This document shows, in pieces, positions 25,601-39,159 of a DNA stretch of 64,000 nt (its first letter is position 1; each line of letters opens with the position of its first letter). Below the pieces are notes generated by a model that saw nothing but the letters and a program-made list of their open reading frames with translations, was not told the origin of the DNA and ran no database searches. The position numbers were made by a program, and so were the translations under genes. This stretch comes from Rotaria socialis. Taxonomy: Eukaryota > Rotifera > Eurotatoria > Philodinida > Philodinidae. The stretch covers positions 1-64,000 of the forward strand of contig CAJNYU010000295.1 in assembly GCA_905331475.1 (NCBI GenBank), given 5' to 3'.

Positions 25601-28600
25601 TAATATTGATAATAGTTGTCGTTTAGCGGTAGAATTATTTCGTTTTATTCAACATGTTAATAATATAACTCAATGGAATTTACGATTAAATATTGGCATT
25701 GATTATAATCAAATAAATATTTTATCATCACAATATATTGAAGGTTTAGCATATGATTATTCACGATGGTTACGCGAAGAATGTCTTATTCATAATCGTA
25801 TACATGTATCATCCAGAATCTATGAAATTTTAAAAGAAAATCAATTTTATAAATTTTCATTAATAACAAATCATTCGACATATTTACTTTCAAATGAAAA
25901 TATATATGAAATCTATAATAATGCTGCTGTATCAATAAACATGTCGGATATGATTGATCAATTAACACGCATTCAAGTTGATTATTATGTTAAAAAACAT
26001 TTAGATACAAAAACATTAATTTATTCATTAAGAAAACTAAGTTTATTTGATTTAACATCAAAATTTCTACATTGGTTTAGTTTAAATTTTAAAGAACAAT
26101 ATTTAACTAATGATTTTCAAATAATACATCGTACTAATCGTCCGAATTCTTTTATTTATATTTTTATACTGTTGATTTTAATTGGATCATTATTACAATC
26201 ATTTGTTATCGATTATTCAAATATGTATTATTTGATTTTATTTCCAATAGCTATTCTTGGGCTTGTTTTATGCATAATTATATTTTATTGTTCGATACAT
26301 ATGAATGATAGAGATAAAGATAAAAAATTTTATGTTTATTTAAACATTCTTATTTGCATAACATTAACGATATTAGTTTTTGTTGCAATACAATATCATT
26401 CAATACAAAATTTTAAATATTTGTTCATTTCAACTCAATCAAATAATGAAACAGTTACAACAATGTTGAACAATTTATCCATTGATTTCATCAATTCAAC
26501 AGTTCCGTGAGTATTAGCGTTTGTAGTTGAGTTATTTCCATAGAGATACATGCAATTTGTTTTTGCCTCTTATCTAAAGTTTGAAAAGACGCTCGGAACC
26601 TTGAATGCTTATTATTCACATGGTAAAGATCGAAAGAAATGTTGAGTCAAACGTAATTAAACATGATAGAGCTGAAATTCTAAATACAACTCTGGTTGAT
26701 TGAGCAAAAAAAAAGAAGTTTTCCTCATTAAAATTTTTTCTAGAAGCTATCTTTCATCTTATTTTATTAAAAAAAATAAACAAAGTGATAAATCACGAAA
26801 AAATTATAGTTGATTTCTAAAGAAAGTTAGTCTTCGCAGATACTATTTTTGTTTTTACTAATATTTACCAATTGTTTTCATTTTGCACTTCCTTCGTCTT
26901 TATTTCACATGATTATGATTCCAACCATTGGTTGAACTGTCAGATAAGCCTGTTATGCATATCAATTATATCTATCGAATGTCTCAGGGCACTGTTTTAT
27001 ATGTTTTGATGAGCTCAGCAGCAGTGCTATTGATTATTTCCCAAAGATATTATCTGATTAATGCAGACGTTTTATGTTCATCATATGCTGACTTGTGGCA
27101 AATAAATACATCATTAGTCATCCTCCTTAACGTCTTCAATATAAATTTTTATCTACGAAAAAAAGAGAAGCTTTATTGATTATTTTATTCCCAGACGTAC
27201 TCTAGGCGTTCAATGTTTGAAGAAGACATTGAAATGTTAAACCTCATTATTAATACGGTTCCGTGACTCTTTCCATTAATGAATCATTTACTGAAAAAGT
27301 TCAGACACGATTTTCGAGATTATCCCAAACATGTATTCTATGATCGTTGATCTCATTTTCTCTCATTGATAGGAAAATGAAATATATTGGTGGCTGGCGT
27401 TCGATTCCGGTTGTTTGGACGTAGAGAAATAGGAAATCGTGAAAAAAATGAACTTTGATATAACCCATACATTTTATTTTCTTTGAAAATAATGTTATAA
27501 TATAATTCACATAAAGTAAATAAAATCGAAAAGATTTCTTTTAATGATGCAGAATGTTTTTTAGCAACAATTTACTGTGCTTTAAAAATATCAAAATCGC
27601 TTTAGAACGACGACACTTTCTGTTTTGTCTTCGCCAAATTTAATCTCTTGTATCAGATCTAACATGTTTACATTATGTCTCTATACAATAGTAATACAGA
27701 ACTCTAGCATATAAACAACATATGTTCTGTCACTCATCGTCAAGACATGATTATATCTGGATTGTGCTATGATAGAAGTAATAATGACTCGAACTTGTCA
27801 AATTAATTCCTTACAAGGACTAACTTCTTAATCCAACAATATAGTAGTCTGCAAGCTCTATTTTAATATTGAATCAAAAGAACTCGCTAATTACACAATA
27901 TCTACCAATAAAAAAAAAAGTCATTCAGATCTTTAAAAATAAATCTACACTATTAAACAGTAACCATAGTGTTCAGTGTAATATTTCGTCACATTTGTGT
28001 AAATAGTTAATAACATCAAATCATCTGGAGAGTTTTTTGATTGCAACAAGGCTGAAGAAAGAAATTTTTAGAATAAAGAAAAACGATCAATATGTGAAAT
28101 CGAGAAACTACGACAAATTAACACTTATAAATTTCGAAAAAATAATTAAATTAGAAATATTTCCATAACTAGCATCTACGTATGTTAGAATAACAATCTT
28201 CTATTTTGTGTTTTTAGTCAACCATTATTTTCTCGTCAATTTCATGAATATCTTGTTCTATCACCTATATATCCACTTTATTTCTGTACTTTATTTCGTC
28301 AATGTTCATGGTTAATAAAAACTTTGTTTATTATTATTTGTTCAATTTTACAATTATACATGTTAGAATACATTTGGCTGACCACAAATACATATTTTTC
28401 ATCTATAAATGCTTTACATCATTACACAGCATTTACTTTGATTATATTTCATAATTTTCTTTTAATAATTTTATCGTACATACATGAATGGTTGGAAAAA
28501 ATTGATTTTATTTGGTTTAAACAAATTGATAATGAACGTTTGATAATAATTCGACAACGAAATCAACTTATTAAACAAACATCTTTCATATTACCATTAC

Positions 28601-31600
28601 GTGTTATTAATTATTATTTAGATACAAATTCAAATTTATCATTGTCTCAACATTATCATTATAAATATGATCAAATGGGTTTATTATATGTTCGTTTCGA
28701 TTTAATAAATAATAAAGATGAATATTCATTAATTAGTTTTATTAATAATATTGAATACACATTAAAAAATAATGATAAATACGCAAATATGGTTATGCAT
28801 AAAAAATCAACACCAAAAGAAATTATATTTTCAATGGATTTAAAAAACTCATTAAAATCAATTCAAGAATTAGCTGAATTTTTATTTCAAATCAATGAAC
28901 ATCAGAAATCTTTTGAAATCAATCTTACGGCTTGTTTACATGTTGGTTCTATCAATGAAATTTTGATACATTTTGAAAAGTTTTTAAAAGTTGATATTTG
29001 GAGTGAACATATATCATTTATTCAATTACTTATGTCAAAAGTACAAAACAATCATTGTTTAGTTACATCATCAGTATATAATTTATTAAATGATCTATAT
29101 TTATTTCGAATAGCTGGATCAATTATAAATACATCTATGAATATTGAAAATAACACCAGTATTTATTTTTTACTTGGACGCCTTATTGGAGATAATATCT
29201 TTCAAGTAAGAGACTATATTTGTCTTTTCAAAAGAAATATCTCACAGAATACTGTTCGCTTTGACATAGGATGACGAGGGAGTCGAAACTTTTTAATTTA
29301 GTGTTCTTTCTAAATCAAGATTCCAATTATTGATAGTATATTTATGGTATGAGTTATGAACATAAAGCTTCGACTAAGTATTTGTTTACAAAATAAACTC
29401 GATTATCTCTGGCGTATAATCTTAGATTTCATTGTTGAACAATGGTTCACACACTTTATGAGTCATTCCTTAGAAAGATGCCTACTATCTCGATGGCGAA
29501 ATAGAAAAAACTCGAAGTATAATACAACCAAGCAGGCAGAACTGCAATGAAGCGAAATGAGTGCTATTATAACATGATGAGGAAACTTAGGAGAAAATTT
29601 CATCTGGAATAAAGTGGCATTCGTCGTTGTAGGATTAGTAATGAAATGTTTTTCATCCCAACAAGATATTGAAGCGTATCAAAGTTTTCTTCATAGTACT
29701 TCACCTAGGAATCTCATGAATAAGTTGCACGTAGATTCTGAAAGAGCACAGTTGAAAATGCATCTACACTGTCTGAATCAATCGAAAAATCTAAAAACAT
29801 ATTTCTTAAAAAAATCAGTGCAATTTTTTTCTAAGCTCTTGTTATAAAATATATCTATCCTTTTATATTTCAGTTTTTTAATGTTTCAACTGAACCCATG
29901 AAAGCTTTAAAAGTATTCTCATCAAAACTGAATATTGAGACTATTAAAACCAAAACTAGCTTTTTTTTTTATTGCGCTTAGTTTCGTGTTTCATTTTAGA
30001 ATTTCTACACATTAATTTTTGCCAATTTCTTTCGTAGGGTCGAAATGCTCTTCCATTGACAATTAATCAATCAAATAATGATACTATTCCAAAATCGTCT
30101 AGTGTAGATGGTTCTCAAGTTTTCCAATATCCATATAAACATAGTTCTCACAATGATAAAAATCCATCCACAACAACAACAACAACAACAACAACTACAT
30201 CATCATCGGGTATTCTTAATGATCAAAAATGTCTTCTGAAACAATCGTCGCAAAAACATAATCGAACATCGCATGCCAATTCCAGTCAGTCATCCTATCG
30301 TCATACACTGTTACACTCATTGGACCCCACTACAACTAGTTTAAAACCAATGAATCCGATAAAAAAACTTTCGAAATTAATTCATTCAAATGAAAATGCT
30401 TGTTGGCCATCGAAAGAAGTAACGACGGATGCCAATAAATATTTAGTACTCACACAAAATCTATTCAATAAATCAGCAGGTAAGTTTTGTTGTTTAGAAG
30501 AAATTTATTTGGATACTTTGAATTTTTAGTAATTCACAAATTCCCAAAGTATTAGTCAGAATGAGCTACATAATATCAAATCATTCTCTGAAAGATAATA
30601 GAATCGCTTGTGTCTTACAGCATGTGGCGATAAAATCATCAGATATTTCTATTTAAAAAGTAAATTCTCGAAGTGACTAACCGCTTTAAAGTCAGGACAA
30701 TGTAGATCATATAAAATCTACTCAGCTATAGATGCTGCCAGAAAAATATATTGTATATATTTTGCTGTTTACGAACATCAAGATGGCTGCCTTTTTATTT
30801 ATTTATGACGTCACATAGAAATAAATAGAATCACGAGAAATTTGCCGTCGACGATTGAGATCTTTTCACAGCTGAACTCTTAAGTAAATCAAAGAATATC
30901 AAATTTTCACAGAATTCGAGTCTATTTCTTTACAAAGTTGCGAGCCGAAATCTAGTTTTTCTTGAATTCCTAAACTAGATCACGACATTGTGCTCAATGT
31001 ACAATAAAAAGAAGGAATATATATGTCTGCATCAATAAGGCAAATTTCAAATGAAGAATTTCCTGCATGAAGTTTGACCTTGAAAGTGAGTTAATGATGG
31101 AGAGTTTTCGGTTCTTGGTTTTTCTTTTTATGTAAACTGTAGAGTAATAATTATTTTCCTATGAAACAATCCAATGTATTACATACAAAAGAAATTGTTT
31201 TAATTAAGAGACATTTTTATTTATTCAGATGATAACAATCGTTGCAAATCAAGCCCGCCGTTATTAAATCGTCCAGTTTCCTCTGAACAAAATATTTCCA
31301 TAGAAGACCAATTTAATCAATTATTACAAGAGCAATCATCAAAAGATATAATTAATCTATCTCATAGTCTATCAACAACAAATGAAGAAACAACATCATC
31401 GTTTTCCGGATGGGATGATCCATCTTGTTCACTCTTGCCAGCAAATAATGAAATACAACAGGAAGTGATTAAACCGGCATCATCACCACCCATAATTGAT
31501 TGTTACTATCCATCACATCCATCTGATTTATCATTCATTGTCAATATGACAATAACAGATCCTATAGCCCCTACTGCAACAGTAACTTCACAACAACCAC

Positions 31601-32422
31601 AACAACAACAAGAAATACTTAAACTTCGAACAAAAAAATTCAATTTAGCACACAAGCTCATTGCTGAAACGTCTGAAAGTGAAATTTCTATTCAACATGA
31701 ACCATGGACACAAAATATTGTTTATCAATCAAGACATCACCAACGTACAGGTCTCTCAGCAAGTTATAATAACTTATCAAAGTAATTTTTAAAATTTTCA
31801 AATAGCAACAAAAATCAATTTCATATTTATCAATCTATTTAGATTTCATTCAAAAGATTCAGAATCCTCATCAATATGCCAACTAAACTTTTTACAAAAC
31901 TGGCTTGAAGATCAATTAAGCCAATTTCGTGTTCGAACTAAGACATCCAGAAAACCTAATCGATTTTCTGCAATTGAAAATGATTCTACAGATGATGATT
32001 CAGATAAAATACAAGATAATACATATCCTATTTTAAAAACAAAATCAACTAAACAGTCTTGCAATTATACTCGATATAAACAAATTCGAAAAAATGAACA
32101 ACTTATTCGACATGAATCACTTAAACATAGAAATAAACCACTTTCATTTGAAAATAACAATGCTAAAAAACTTTCAAAACGAGCTGACTCATCATCACTA
32201 CCTCATTCAGATCTTAGCGATGTATCATCATCTCGCCCTGATAATTTATCCAAGGGTATTTTATCAAGTTTTGAATCTGATTATGATAATATGGGTACAG
32301 AAGAGTTGAATTCCAATCCAACAACAACAACCATTATGAATAATTCAGAAATGGTAACCGAGGATGATGACAGTGATGATCAAACAACTTTAGCAACAGC
32401 AATAAATCGACGTTACTTGTAA
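22641..32422 (+). CDS. Divergent membrane adenylate-cyclase-like protein (probable pseudoenzyme)
   Basis: Six exons (22641-23365, 25388-26506, 28218-29205, 30038-30479, 31229-31781, 31843-32422) join in frame to 1468 residues. The layout is that of a class III transmembrane cyclase: six helices (residues ~35-205), a C1-like domain (~243-405), a second six-helix bundle with glycosylation sequons in its loop, a C2-like domain (~770-940) and a long Ser/Thr/Asn-rich tail with a Thr10 run. C2 similarity is clear (INEHQKSFEINLTACLHVGS ... VDIWSEHISF ... SIYFLLGRLIG), and C1 keeps ELASLIDVLYCQIEQL and the LNIGID strand. Catalytic positions look lost. The first metal Asp of C1 (FADIEGFT) aligns with Cys, and after DIW in C2 the transition-state Asn and Arg positions hold Ser and Leu. 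The Asp of DIW and a Lys near it remain. I infer a receptor-like or regulatory partner, not an active cyclase. Introns of 2.0 and 1.7 kb are unusually long here. Confidence 0.82.
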
Positions 32423-33496
32423 ATATATCATTTTTTTGTTTTCAGTTGTTCTTATGTAATGTATTGTCATTAAATAAACTTGTGTATTTAAAAGCATAAA
32501 GGTAATTGCATACATCGTAATTCATCTAGTGGATTTTAATTAGGCCGATAATGAGAGTAACCAGAGTGGGACTCTTAGTCGTCATCCCATAAGATTTGCA
32601 CTCTTAGATACTTTTAAAATGAAATAAATTTACAATTGTATTTTATTGTATCGTTCAAAATCGAGAACATGTTGAAAGTCAAATATTCGACTGTTTAATA
32701 GACAGAGAAATTGAATTGAACTGAACCGTAAACAATTATGATTGAAGAAAACATTAACAATGGTATTTATTTGTCATGAGAGTATACATTTGAAGATACT
32801 TTCAGAACAGATTCTAGGTTATTTCAAAAATCTCATACATTACTTAGATTGACATTATTATGGTTGAGTTTGAATCAAACAAGACTTTTAGAATTCAACA
32901 TGTTATATCAATCATATTCGAGTACTTACATGATCAAACTTTAAATTACTTGCCAAAAATATAATCCATCAATTTAATCAACCAAAAATGAACGAAAAGA
33001 AAAATAATTCGACTTGAGCTGAGCCGTTTCTGTTCTTCTATAAACTATAGTTTCGATCAAGATGTACTAAAATTTTTCTCTCGTGTTCAGAGACAAGAAA
33101 GAATCGTCTAAAACAACACTGGAACGTTTTGTTTTAGTCAACGGAACTATTTCCTTGCAATTCTCAGAATTTTCTGTAACATTATCTAAATAAATATATT
33201 CATTGAGATCAATGCGAACTAATAACTCAGTCTTGTCTTTATATACAAAATTCAAGAATACTATTTACTGGCAATTTTGAGAAAGTCACTGTAAAGATTT
33301 TGAATTCAAAAAAGAATGAGAACGTTTTTACTAGCTTTATTTATTAGTTACTCATCATTCTAGTGTTGTTTTTATTAGGCTAATATAACTTGTATAAAGA
33401 TACAAAAGAAAGTCGTGAGATACACATATAACTGAGCGTATTATAAAAAAAAACAGAAATGTACAATAGGAACTAATTGAAATTGATTATTAACAT
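32423..33496. other. Convergent spacer after cyclase-like gene
   Basis: Apart from the poly(A) signal at 32473, nothing is supported. A minus-strand frame at 33067-33255 has somewhat protein-like composition but begins at TTG and shows no domain or splice partners. Confidence 0.5.
32473..32478 (+). promoter_or_regulatory. Poly(A) signal of the cyclase-like gene
   Basis: AATAAA 50 bases beyond the stop at 32422. Confidence 0.65.
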
Positions 33497-35364
33497 TTAT
33501 AATAATGAGTAAAAACACAGAGTAAGCAATGTCAATGTGAGAAGTAATATGGAATGTATATTAATTGAACTGCCATTGCAACCATCACGATTTTCACAGT
33601 ACTAAAAAGAATTTAAATAGATATATAAAAATCAAACAGTTTGAATATTTGATCGCTAGCAGATTTCATTTAAAAGTCGAAATAACCATCAGCGTATCTC
33701 GTCACTAATTGAACGAGGAAACATTCATAATAACTCGCTATTTAAATTCCTGGTTGTCAATAGTTAAAATTCAAGGTTTTTATTCACTGCTAAATAGTTC
33801 ATGAAAATTCTTTCGAACGTTATTTTTTTATTTATTTTAGTTCATCATTTCAGTTTCAACTGATTCGTATGATAGCCATTATGCACAGTATATCTATTTA
33901 ACATGTCTCCCATGTATAAAATTATTTGAAAATATAAAATAGGAATAAAAATGACTTATTTCTGCGATTTTTCATGTGACTCAATTTTTTATTTGAAACC
34001 ATCAAAACCTTCTCATATGAGAATTATTCGGTGACGTTTTATAGATGAATTTGTAGAGTTTAATGTTTCTTTAAATCTATTTCTAGCCAATTCAATTCTG
34101 TTATATAGAATAAAAAAATATCCAAATCAATGATACTTTAGATTGACACTTGAAAAAAAAAGGTATTCTATCATAAACCTATCATTTCACAGTGATCAAT
34201 GACTACTTCAAGTAGAAATAAAGTATAAGTGTTGATGATTATGAATTCTAGTTTAATATAACTGATAGTTTTCTGGAAAATTATGCCATCGACGATAATA
34301 ATAATAAATCAAACGATAAAAAAAAATGTTCTATTTGGTTTGTAGCCAGTAAAATTCTTCAATGATAAATATCTATTTTCTGAATTCCTTATTTGGATGA
34401 GTCAGAGAAAAAAATGGAATAGAGTGCTATAGACAATAATAAGTGACAAAAAAATGAGAGATTGTCTCATTTATTTCGCCTAATTGTTTTGAGTTAATGG
34501 GATAGATGCTTATTTTGAAGACTTTTCTCATATGGATAATGTCAACCAACACTACTGTCAAAATATATTATTGTCATTACTAAAGAAATATGATCTATTG
34601 GCAACTAAGAAAAATACATATAAAACCTTTCCCTTAGTGACTTACAGTTATCATTGGGCGAGAATAACAAGAAGTCAAAATAAACTTCTATCATTAACGA
34701 AAACAACGTTATCATATTCATTTGAGCTGCACAATATCTTTTAAAGTTCATGCAGTTGTCATCCTTTTAATGAATGTTTCTTAAACATGCACATGTAAAT
34801 TTTCTATTTGCTATCATTTCTTATATCAATATGTAAAATAAAAATGGTTTTATCTATCGAAGTCTCTAGTTTTTTTTTATTAATCTACTGAAAATATATA
34901 TTCAGAATCACTTACGCAAACAGCTACTTCAAGTCCAACCTCATCAACAAAATATCGACAACCCTGAGCAACACCTAATGTTGATCGTGACGCACAATGA
35001 CGTATCACAGTTCGAAATCCTTTTGCTAAAATCAAAGTAATCAAATGAAAATAAAAGAACAAAATGAATAAGTTTTCTTTTCTACCATAAAATGAATCAT
35101 AACTTTCTTTAACCATTTTCATACACATATGTCCCGGTACATATGATTCTAAACTAAAACAATCGACAAGAGCATTTTTTGTTTCATCAAATTTTCCAAA
35201 TGCTGGACAAAATTCATCTTCTTCGCTACTACATTGATAACACTGAATGCCATCAACTAGACAAATAAAATATAATATTCATTTAAGAAAATCGATTATT
35301 TACCAGGTATATGAATAATATTGATTAGAACGAAACATAGCACGAATAATGTGTACATAGTCAT
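33497..35364 (-). CDS. Ly6/quiver-like three-finger GPI-anchored protein
   Basis: Four exons (35364-35304, 35256-35086, 35025-34916, 33601-33497) join in frame to 148 residues. A signal peptide (MTMYTLFVLCFVLINIIH) is followed by ten cysteines in the order of the Ly6/uPAR fold: IQCYQCSS near residue 24, FC, DCF, MCMK, HCAS, GCRYF, then VC-YC and the closing GCN. The stretch RTVIRHCASRSTLGVAQGC is very like the quiver/sleepless class of invertebrate Ly6 proteins. The end is a hydrophobic tail (SILLLTLTLLTLCFYSLL) that would direct GPI attachment. Members of this class act at the outer membrane, some by binding potassium channels or acetylcholine receptors; the target here is unknown. The last exon is 1.3 kb from the third. 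Without that splice the reading frame ends ten codons after the GTAAGT donor and loses CYC...CN and the anchor. Confidence 0.88.
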
Positions 35365-36339
35365 CTAAAACGGATTTTTTAATTGACTATCGAAATAAAA
35401 TGTCTAGTGATATTTAGATAAATAATTCATTTAAAAAAGATGACAATCGCCTTAAATAAATAATAGAGATTTAAAATTGAATAAAAATGTTGTTTTTTTT
35501 TCACTCTTGGTTTATTTCTCTGAACTTATCAGAACAAGATTCTTTTCCATATATTTTATTTTATTGGCATTTATTTAAAGAAGATGCAGATATAACCTTG
35601 AAATATGATGTATTTCTGTCGTCTTTCTTTCGTTTGACAGAGATTCAATGACCTATGTTCGCCATATATGCTGCGTGATTTACCTTCATTTCTTTTTTTT
35701 TGTGCAACACCTGAAAGATTACTCATTGGAGAAAGTTCTCAACAAATCATAAAACAGTACACATGAAACATTGAAATTCGAAGGACGAGTTGAATTTGAT
35801 GAAAATTTTCTCGGTGATATTCACTTTTGCAAAGTTATTATTTTAATTTTTTTTTGCCATCACTCATTTGTTCACTATTTGTATTAGATTAATTCTATTT
35901 TCAAATATTTGAGCGTTAGCTACGTTTCAATATAGAAACAAAAAAAAAACATAAAAAATGTATAATAGTACGTGTTGGACTAGGAGGGTGACATACACAA
36001 ATATATGATTTATTGTTCTGTTTTCGGGATATTTGGTAAAGAAAAAAAAATAGCGATTTGTTTTGAAAATGAAGAGTTGATTTTTAAAAAAAATTGTTTT
36101 TTAAATAAATTAATATTAATGTTTTATTTCTCTTCTCTATACAATGTGTTGTTCAATATGCAACATAGCTGGCGATCAGATTTTTCTGCAATTAAAAATG
36201 AAATTGTAAATAGTCAAAGCAGTAGAAGAAAATATGTTTTATTTACCTTATAAAGACATTTAATGAAACTAATATTCCATTAAAGTCTGTTTGTATTAAT
36301 CCATGCCTATGAATTACTATGAAAACAGCTTTCTAGCGC

Positions 36340-36770
36340 GATTACCTTCCCAGGAGAATGATTCCGATGGGGTGGTAGTGTCCTATCGGATTCGTGTCGG
36401 AATCTTATCGAATATAGTATGGGTTTCATTAAACCGACGAAATCCTATCTGGGTGTGGGACCTACAATCGAAACTCTAGTGTTGGAATCCGATAGGCTTC
36501 GGCGTCGGAATTTAACGGAATCCAACATAAGCATTCGACCCATGTGTTCTGTTGACACCATATTCTTATTCATTAGTGATTACAAGAAAAAAAAATTTTT
36601 GGCGGATCCGTTAGTAGGTCCTAGACCCAGAATCCGATTGGATTTTGTCAGTTTGTTGGATCCCATGAAATCCAATAGGATATACTATCGGATTCATTCA
36701 CCTGGGTTTAGGACTAAAATGTAGAACCCACTTAAATCCTCCGGATAAGAGTTCTAAACTGCATGAGATG
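36340..36770. repeat. Scrambled repeat tract of AATCCGATAGG words
   Basis: The word CCTATCGGATTC at 36382-36393 recurs as its exact reverse complement GAATCCGATAGG at 36485-36496. Close variants occur near 36405-36415, 36441, 36630-36643, 36668-36680 and 36685-36695. Copies lie on both strands at irregular spacing, in sequence visibly richer in G+C than its surroundings. No terminal repeats or coding remains were found. Confidence 0.65.
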
Positions 36771-38039
36771 AAATATTCGTCTCATGGAGTATCAAATGGA
36801 TTTTTCACTTATGATATTTTTGATTGCAGATGCAGAATAATGATAACACCCACCAATACTGGAGCATAAAAAAGAAAACAGTTGAGTTTTTCTCTTTCGT
36901 ATTCAGTTGTTACTAGTCATGTGTGTTCACGAACTATCGATTAACTATTGATAGTCATATTAACAAAAGATATTCTGTTAAACACATTCTATGATATTCG
37001 TCGCCTATGAAGACAACAGAACGGAAAACATTTCATTTTCATTCTCCATATCATCTATGAGACGACATATCGAATTGAAATGATTAATCGAATCTTACAT
37101 GTTGTTATCCTCAGTTATTCGATGTTATATATATTTGACACTGATTCTTATTTCGATTATATTAAACCATTATACCCATTTATATATTACCAACAGATAG
37201 ACAAAAAGCAATTCATATTTAGCTATAGAACAGGGTAACTAATTAAATACAGAAGTGTAGCAAGTACTGTCATAAACTATCGTACGCAATGGTTCCAGAT
37301 ATATAGGAACTCTGTAATCGTCGACCTGAGTAGTTGTTATCTACAAAAAATGGAATGGTATGTAAATCAATACTCAGCTACTTTGTCTGATGAAGTAGAA
37401 AAGCAAATTTACACCATCACTTTAAACAAACCAATTATATATGATATAAATTTAAACTGTTTATTGAATTTTCAGGGTCGATACCATTGATTTATACAAT
37501 TACAGAATATTGTCTCGTTTATCTATCAGTTGGGATATACTATTGCAATATTGAGCGCTATTATTTGTATATAGCAGCAATTCAAAAGCTATTGACGTGT
37601 TTGATATGCTTTCACAAACAATCTTTGGTGAGAAGCGATGAAAAAAAATGAAAATCAACATGATATTAAATGTTGGCGATACTATGTATATAGCCAAGCT
37701 GAATAAAATGGTGTCATAAATTATCTTTAAACGCGAGGATAACATCGAAAAACCACGTCGTAATTTGTCCTACCATATTACAGAAGGCAAATGAGAAATA
37801 ACAATGACTATTTTCTGGCAAAACAAAAACAGCTACTACAATAATATGATGAATTACAGTGAAATGTATCTTCAATGAATGTAGTCATTCAATGTAGCTG
37901 TATCTATTTCAGATCAAATGAGACGCAGTTTTCGGTGACCACAATGAATGACTTGCATACGCGTTTATTCGCTCAAAAATATTAATATACAGATCATCAA
38001 AGGTATTATAACTAGAAACAACAATGAGTTGTTCTGGGG

Positions 38040-38280
38040 ATAGGCTGTTTTTGAAGTGTTACAATCGGTCGCCGACCCCGATCGAAGAAAACGATCAGTA
38101 AACGGTCGTATACGATACAAATACGGCCCGTTTTACGTGCCGTACTTTCCCTGTTAAAACGCCTTAATTCGGCTTAAAACGATCGTTTTACGACGGAATA
38201 CGATGCAAAAACGACTGTTTACGATAATGTTACGCCGATTTCCGGTGGTCCGTTTTGATCAACCTGGGGAAAACTTACTG
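38040..38280. repeat. Scrambled repeat tract of AAAACGATCGTTTT words
   Basis: A perfect 16-bp palindrome TAAAACGATCGTTTTA at 38175-38190 is surrounded by variants: AAAACGATCA (38088), GTATACGATAC, TACGGCCCGTTTTACG, TTTTACGACGGAATACG and GTTTACGATAATGTTACG. CpG is frequent here although rare in the surrounding DNA. A shorter block with the same vocabulary (TACGATGTCGTATG, TTACGACAAAAATACGG) lies at 39060-39125. Confidence 0.65.
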
Positions 38281-39159
38281 AAGAATAAGTAAAATTAAAG
38301 TTTCAAATATGTTCAAAAAGGAGCACATCTATGCAAATATTGCATCCAATGATTATACGGTATACACAAGATTGATTATGTTAGACGTAATTATTTTAGT
38401 GTCAATATAATCTTCTTCTGACATTTAATTCTTTTCTCTTTTCCTTTTCCGTAACATTTTCTACAGATATTCTATTTGAAATAGGTATACTCCTTTTTCT
38501 GTTAATTAATTGTGTTAGTAACTTATAATTTAATATGATACTAAATATTTATTAACTATTATATTTAATATTTGTTTTTTTAAGACCACTAAGCAGTTTA
38601 CTCACGAATAAAATATTATATATCATTTTTTTTCTCTTCCTGTGCCAAGAAAAATAAAATCTGTACTTTTATATTAATAACACATAAAATATCGAAGTGC
38701 ATAGATGTGAATATAGAATAAAATATATGATCATGTAAAGCAACAACTTATTTTACTATTGTCAAAAGATGATAATAATATAATGAAATATTGAAAACCA
38801 GAGAAAATATCATGCTAGAGTACTGAATAGGCTGTATTGTACACTGCTCTGCTCAGGCAAGAACATGGGTTGTAATTTTTTTTGTAATAGAAAACAAAGA
38901 CTGAATAGAGTTACTGTTAGAGTTTTGCAAGGTAGGATAGAGCTATGGTATGAAAAATATCATCTTGTAAAACTCTAATCAAAGCCTTCATCGTAATTAT
39001 GCGTTTTTATCACTTTTTCCACGTAATGATCGCAACATCGCAGGTGAAAACATATGTACATGCAAGACCGTGTACGATGTCGTATGTCGGGGACCAAGGT
39101 TACGACAAAAATACGGCTAATCGTAATCTACATGCTGGGATGTTGTTAATAGTTCCCCA

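Noticed and set aside
27385-27410. GTTCGATTCC, a possible tRNA B box
   Set aside because: No A box at the right distance upstream and no cloverleaf or acceptor stem can be drawn.
33067-33255. Minus-strand 62-codon frame with protein-like composition
   Set aside because: TTG start, no ATG in reach, no splice partners and no recognised domain; it might be an exon but cannot be supported.
36419-36724. Plus-strand 101-codon frame inside the AATCCGATAGG tract
   Set aside because: Its composition follows the repeat words, it has no domain, and similar frames arise from any stop-poor repeat.
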